The notes below the pieces were generated by a model. It ran no database searches, had not been told where the DNA came from, and saw only the letters and a program-made list of their open reading frames with translations. From Gammaproteobacteria bacterium (GTDB lineage Bacteria > Pseudomonadota > Gammaproteobacteria > Pseudomonadales > Azotimanducaceae), in assembly GCA_018667205.1 (NCBI GenBank), contig JABIVN010000603.1, positions 1-8,173 on the forward strand: a stretch of 8,173 nt of DNA, given 5' to 3'. The position numbers and the translations under genes were made by a program. This document shows, piece after piece, positions 5,902 through 8,173 of the stretch. How positions within the stretch are numbered: the first letter of the stretch is position 1; each line of letters begins with the position of its first letter.

Positions 5902-7026
5902 TCAGGCAGAAAATTGGTCCAGATGGTAGTCGGTGTTACCAAATTGGGCTTCAATGACGAGTAGTCGCTTGAAGTAGTGCCCTACTCTCAATTCTTCCGT
6001 AACACCCATGCCGCCATGCGTTTGCACTGCGTTTTCACCTACAAAAAATGCAGCCTTGCCAACAAGGTGTTTCAAAGCATGCACACAGCGCTGGGCATCA
6101 TCGCCGCCTGCAGCGACTTCCATTGTGGCGCGAAAGAGCAGTGATTTGCACTGTTCATATTCCATAAACATCTCGACCATACGATGCTGCAGTACTTGGA
6201 AATCTGACAAAGGATGATCAAATTGTTCCCGCGCTTGGGTATAGGCGACCGTATCCTTGTAAAGAATTTCCATGGCTCCGAGCGCTTCTGCAGCAACGGC
6301 TAAAATGCCATCATTGATGACCTCGTTCAGCGGGCCAAATCCATTATCAATTTCGCCAAGCAGGTCATCTGCCGTGACGCTAACCTGGTCAAAGGTCAGT
6401 TCTGAAGACTGCAGCCCATCAACTGTCGGGAAGCCTTGGACTGTCAGGCCCTCTCGGTCTGCTGGGATCAGCGCGAGGGAAATACCGGACTGATCAACAA
6501 CGCCTCCACTGGTTCTGAACGAGACAACAAAGGCATCAGCGGTTTTTCCATGCAAAACCATGCACTTAGTGCCTGTCAGGGTGTAACCATCATTGGTTTT
6601 GCTACCAGCGATAGCAACATTGTGTGGCTCAAACCCTGAGTCTGGCTCTGCATAAGCCAGAGCAAGTTGCTTTGAACCATCAATGACGACTTCCAGCCAG
6701 GCTTTACGTTGTGCTTCACTGGCTACCCGTTTCAATACACCACCACCAAGCACTATGCTGGCAAGGAACGGCTCAAGAACCAGTCCTTTTCCGAATTGCT
6801 CCATCAACACCATTGTATCAAGCTGATCACCGCCGAACCCGCCATCGTCTTCGCTGAAAGGTAGCCCCAACCAACCGAGTTCGGACATGGTTTGCCAGTA
6901 GCCCAAGCTGAATCCTGGCGTCTGTTTCACGATGGCGACTCTACTTTCCAGGGCGTAGTTTTCCAGTACAAACCGTTCAATCGAATCCGAAACCAGTTGT
7001 TGTTCTTCACTCAAATCAAAATTCAT
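5902..7026 (-). CDS. Acyl-CoA dehydrogenase, subunit lacking the catalytic base (FadE27/PimD-like)
   Basis: A 374-residue flavoprotein of the acyl-CoA dehydrogenase fold. Seen: N-terminal helical domain starting MNFDLSEEQQLVSDSIERFV, LGWLGLPFSEDDGGFGG (50-66), GKGLVLEPFLASIVLGGG (79-96), the beta-domain segment GTKCMVLHGKTAD (152-164), REQFDHPLSDFQVLQHRMVEM (266-286) and HGGMGVTEELRVGHYFKRL (337-355). It ends shortly after this motif, without the IYxGT loop that carries the catalytic Glu in medium-chain enzymes. At the alternative helix-G base position the residue is G240 (codon 6307-6309), not Glu. It therefore looks like the partner subunit of a two-gene dehydrogenase. The start ATG has AGGGAA (7034-7039) 7 nt upstream; this site overlaps the TAG stop of the preceding gene, so the two are probably translationally coupled. 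Substrate unknown; relatives act on steroid side chains, dicarboxylic acids and other bulky acyl-CoAs. Confidence 0.92.
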   Translation of the reverse strand: MNFDLSEEQQLVSDSIERFVLENYALESRVAIVKQTPGFSLGYWQTMSELGWLGLPFSEDDGGFGGDQLDTMVLMEQFGKGLVLEPFLASIVLGGGVLKRVASEAQRKAWLEVVIDGSKQLALAYAEPDSGFEPHNVAIAGSKTNDGYTLTGTKCMVLHGKTADAFVVSFRTSGGVVDQSGISLALIPADREGLTVQGFPTVDGLQSSELTFDQVSVTADDLLGEIDNGFGPLNEVINDGILAVAAEALGAMEILYKDTVAYTQAREQFDHPLSDFQVLQHRMVEMFMEYEQCKSLLFRATMEVAAGGDDAQRCVHALKHLVGKAAFFVGENAVQTHGGMGVTEELRVGHYFKRLLVIEAQFGNTDYHLDQFSA

Positions 7027-7037
7027 TTCAACGTTCC

Positions 7038-8173
7038 CTATTTCTTCGTCGACTTAATACCAAGCACTTTTTTGGTAACGATGTCTTTTTGGACTTCGCT
7101 GGCACCACCGTAAATAGTGTAAACGCGACTGCTCATATAACCGCCCATGCCACCCCGGGCAAAATCTGGGCCGGCATTAGTGCCGCCCCAAGCCGCGGAG
7201 AATTGCCCGCCAGCTTCCATGGTCAACTTTTGTATTCTCTGTTGAATGTCGGTTCCCTTGAGTTTCAAGATTGAAGACTCAGGCCCCGGCGCCGTGCCAG
7301 CGCTGGCTGTTGCTAGGCTTCTGAGTTCTGTGTACTCAACTGCCATTAAATCAATTTCGAGTGCCGCGACTTTGGACTTAAAGCTGGGTACATCCATTAG
7401 GCTGCCGTTACCACGTTTCACGCTGCTGGCTTTTTGTTTTAAATCTTCCAGGGCAACGATGGAGTTCGAGATACCAGCAATACCTGTTCGCTCGTGCTCA
7501 AGTAAACCCTTCGCATAGGTCCAGCCTTTACCTTCTACACCCACACGGTTTTCCACAGGTACTTTGATATCAGTAAAGAAAACCGTGTTGACGCTATGTG
7601 AACCACCCAATGTAATAATTGGCTTAACTTCGATGCCTTCCTGCTTCATCGGAAACAGCAGGAAAGTGATACCCTCTTGTTTGACACCCGCGTCGCTGGT
7701 GCGTGTCAGACAAAAGATCCAGTCTGCAATATGCGCCATTGTGGTCCAGATTTTGGTGCCATTAACCACATAGTGGCTGCCGTCTTCAGACAGCACCGCC
7801 TTTGTCTTAAGACTGGCAAGGTCTGAGCCGGCTCCGGGCTCGGAGTATCCCTGGCACCAGTTAACTTTCCGTGCCCGGATGTCTGGCAAAAATCGTTCCT
7901 GCTGTTCTTCTGATCCATGGGCCATCAGCACAGGGCCTAACATGCTTAGCCCAAAAGGCATGTCCCAAGGTGTGCTCGATCTGGCCGTCTCTTTCTGCCA
8001 GATATAATGCTGGTTCGGCGTCCAGCCAGGGCCACCAAATTTGGCAGGCCATTTGGGGACATCCCAGCCACCTTTTTCTTTGGCTTTCTCAAACCAGTCC
8101 ATTCGCCATTTGTTTGGATCCTCACCATCTTTGTAGGCATTGCCGGCAAGGAACTCTCTTACCTCCGCCTCAA
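7038..8173 (-). CDS. Acyl-CoA dehydrogenase, catalytic-type subunit (FadE26/PimC-like), N-terminus outside window
   Basis: The frame is open through the right edge of the window, so the M at 8102 is internal; 378 residues are visible and perhaps 15-25 are missing. In-frame residues before that Met read EREFL-type helical sequence (EVREFLAGNAYKDGEDPNKWR), as expected. Numbering from Met 8102: GWDVPKWPAKFGGPGW (12-27), WCQGYSEPGAGSDLASL (82-98) for FAD/substrate binding, NGTKIWTTMAHIADWIFCLTRT (114-135), GKGWTYAKGLLEHERTGIAG (191-210), and C-terminal YTIYGGASEVQKDIVTKKVLG. The Glu of HERT (E204, codon 7491-7493) aligns with the helix-G catalytic base of isovaleryl-CoA dehydrogenase, while the C-terminal base position is Gly (IYGG). 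It oxidises acyl-CoA to 2-enoyl-CoA, passing electrons to electron-transfer flavoprotein. It probably works with the next gene, 11 nt downstream. Confidence 0.92.
   Translation of the reverse strand, partial: EAEVREFLAGNAYKDGEDPNKWRMDWFEKAKEKGGWDVPKWPAKFGGPGWTPNQHYIWQKETARSSTPWDMPFGLSMLGPVLMAHGSEEQQERFLPDIRARKVNWCQGYSEPGAGSDLASLKTKAVLSEDGSHYVVNGTKIWTTMAHIADWIFCLTRTSDAGVKQEGITFLLFPMKQEGIEVKPIITLGGSHSVNTVFFTDIKVPVENRVGVEGKGWTYAKGLLEHERTGIAGISNSIVALEDLKQKASSVKRGNGSLMDVPSFKSKVAALEIDLMAVEYTELRSLATASAGTAPGPESSILKLKGTDIQQRIQKLTMEAGGQFSAAWGGTNAGPDFARGGMGGYMSSRVYTIYGGASEVQKDIVTKKVLGIKSTKK

Overview
The window looks like chromosomal DNA from a Gram-negative bacterium, most plausibly a marine-type gammaproteobacterium. 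I infer this from the roughly 50% GC content, the FadE/CaiB-style acyl-CoA genes, a bacterial MAPEG protein and a PAS-containing hybrid sensor kinase. No rRNA, tRNA, CRISPR array, transposase or phage gene is visible.

Layout, left to right. (1) Positions 1-556, minus strand: the N-terminal 185 residues of a renalase-like FAD oxidoreductase with a TTG start; its 3' end lies outside the window. (2) Positions 557-1081: a divergent upstream region with small palindromes and weak promoter-like elements. (3) Positions 1082-1474, plus strand: a 130-residue MAPEG membrane protein, the only confident plus-strand gene. (4) Positions 1607-2791, minus strand: a family III (CaiB/BaiF) CoA-transferase. (5) Positions 2937-5102, minus strand: a 721-residue membrane hybrid histidine kinase with six predicted membrane segments, PAS, HisKA, HATPase and receiver domains. 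(6) Positions 5103-5901: about 800 bp with no confident gene. It holds two palindromes that share a GAATACG half-site, several hairpins and one doubtful plus-strand small ORF. (7) Positions 5902-8173, minus strand: two acyl-CoA dehydrogenase genes 11 nt apart. The downstream gene is complete; the upstream one lacks its N-terminus because the window ends.

The metabolic theme is acyl-CoA chemistry. A CoA-transferase could activate a carboxylic acid, and the dehydrogenase pair could carry out alpha,beta-desaturation. The pair resembles the two-gene acyl-CoA dehydrogenases that form alpha2beta2 heterotetramers (for example ChsE4-ChsE5/FadE26-FadE27 in mycobacterial cholesterol catabolism). Only the upstream subunit shows a Glu at the helix-G catalytic-base position. 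The substrate cannot be read from the sequence.

I see no clearly new multi-gene system. The best leads are the paired palindromes and structured DNA at 5372-5680, the degenerate ATP-binding and phosphoacceptor motifs of the hybrid kinase, and the split active site of the dehydrogenase pair.
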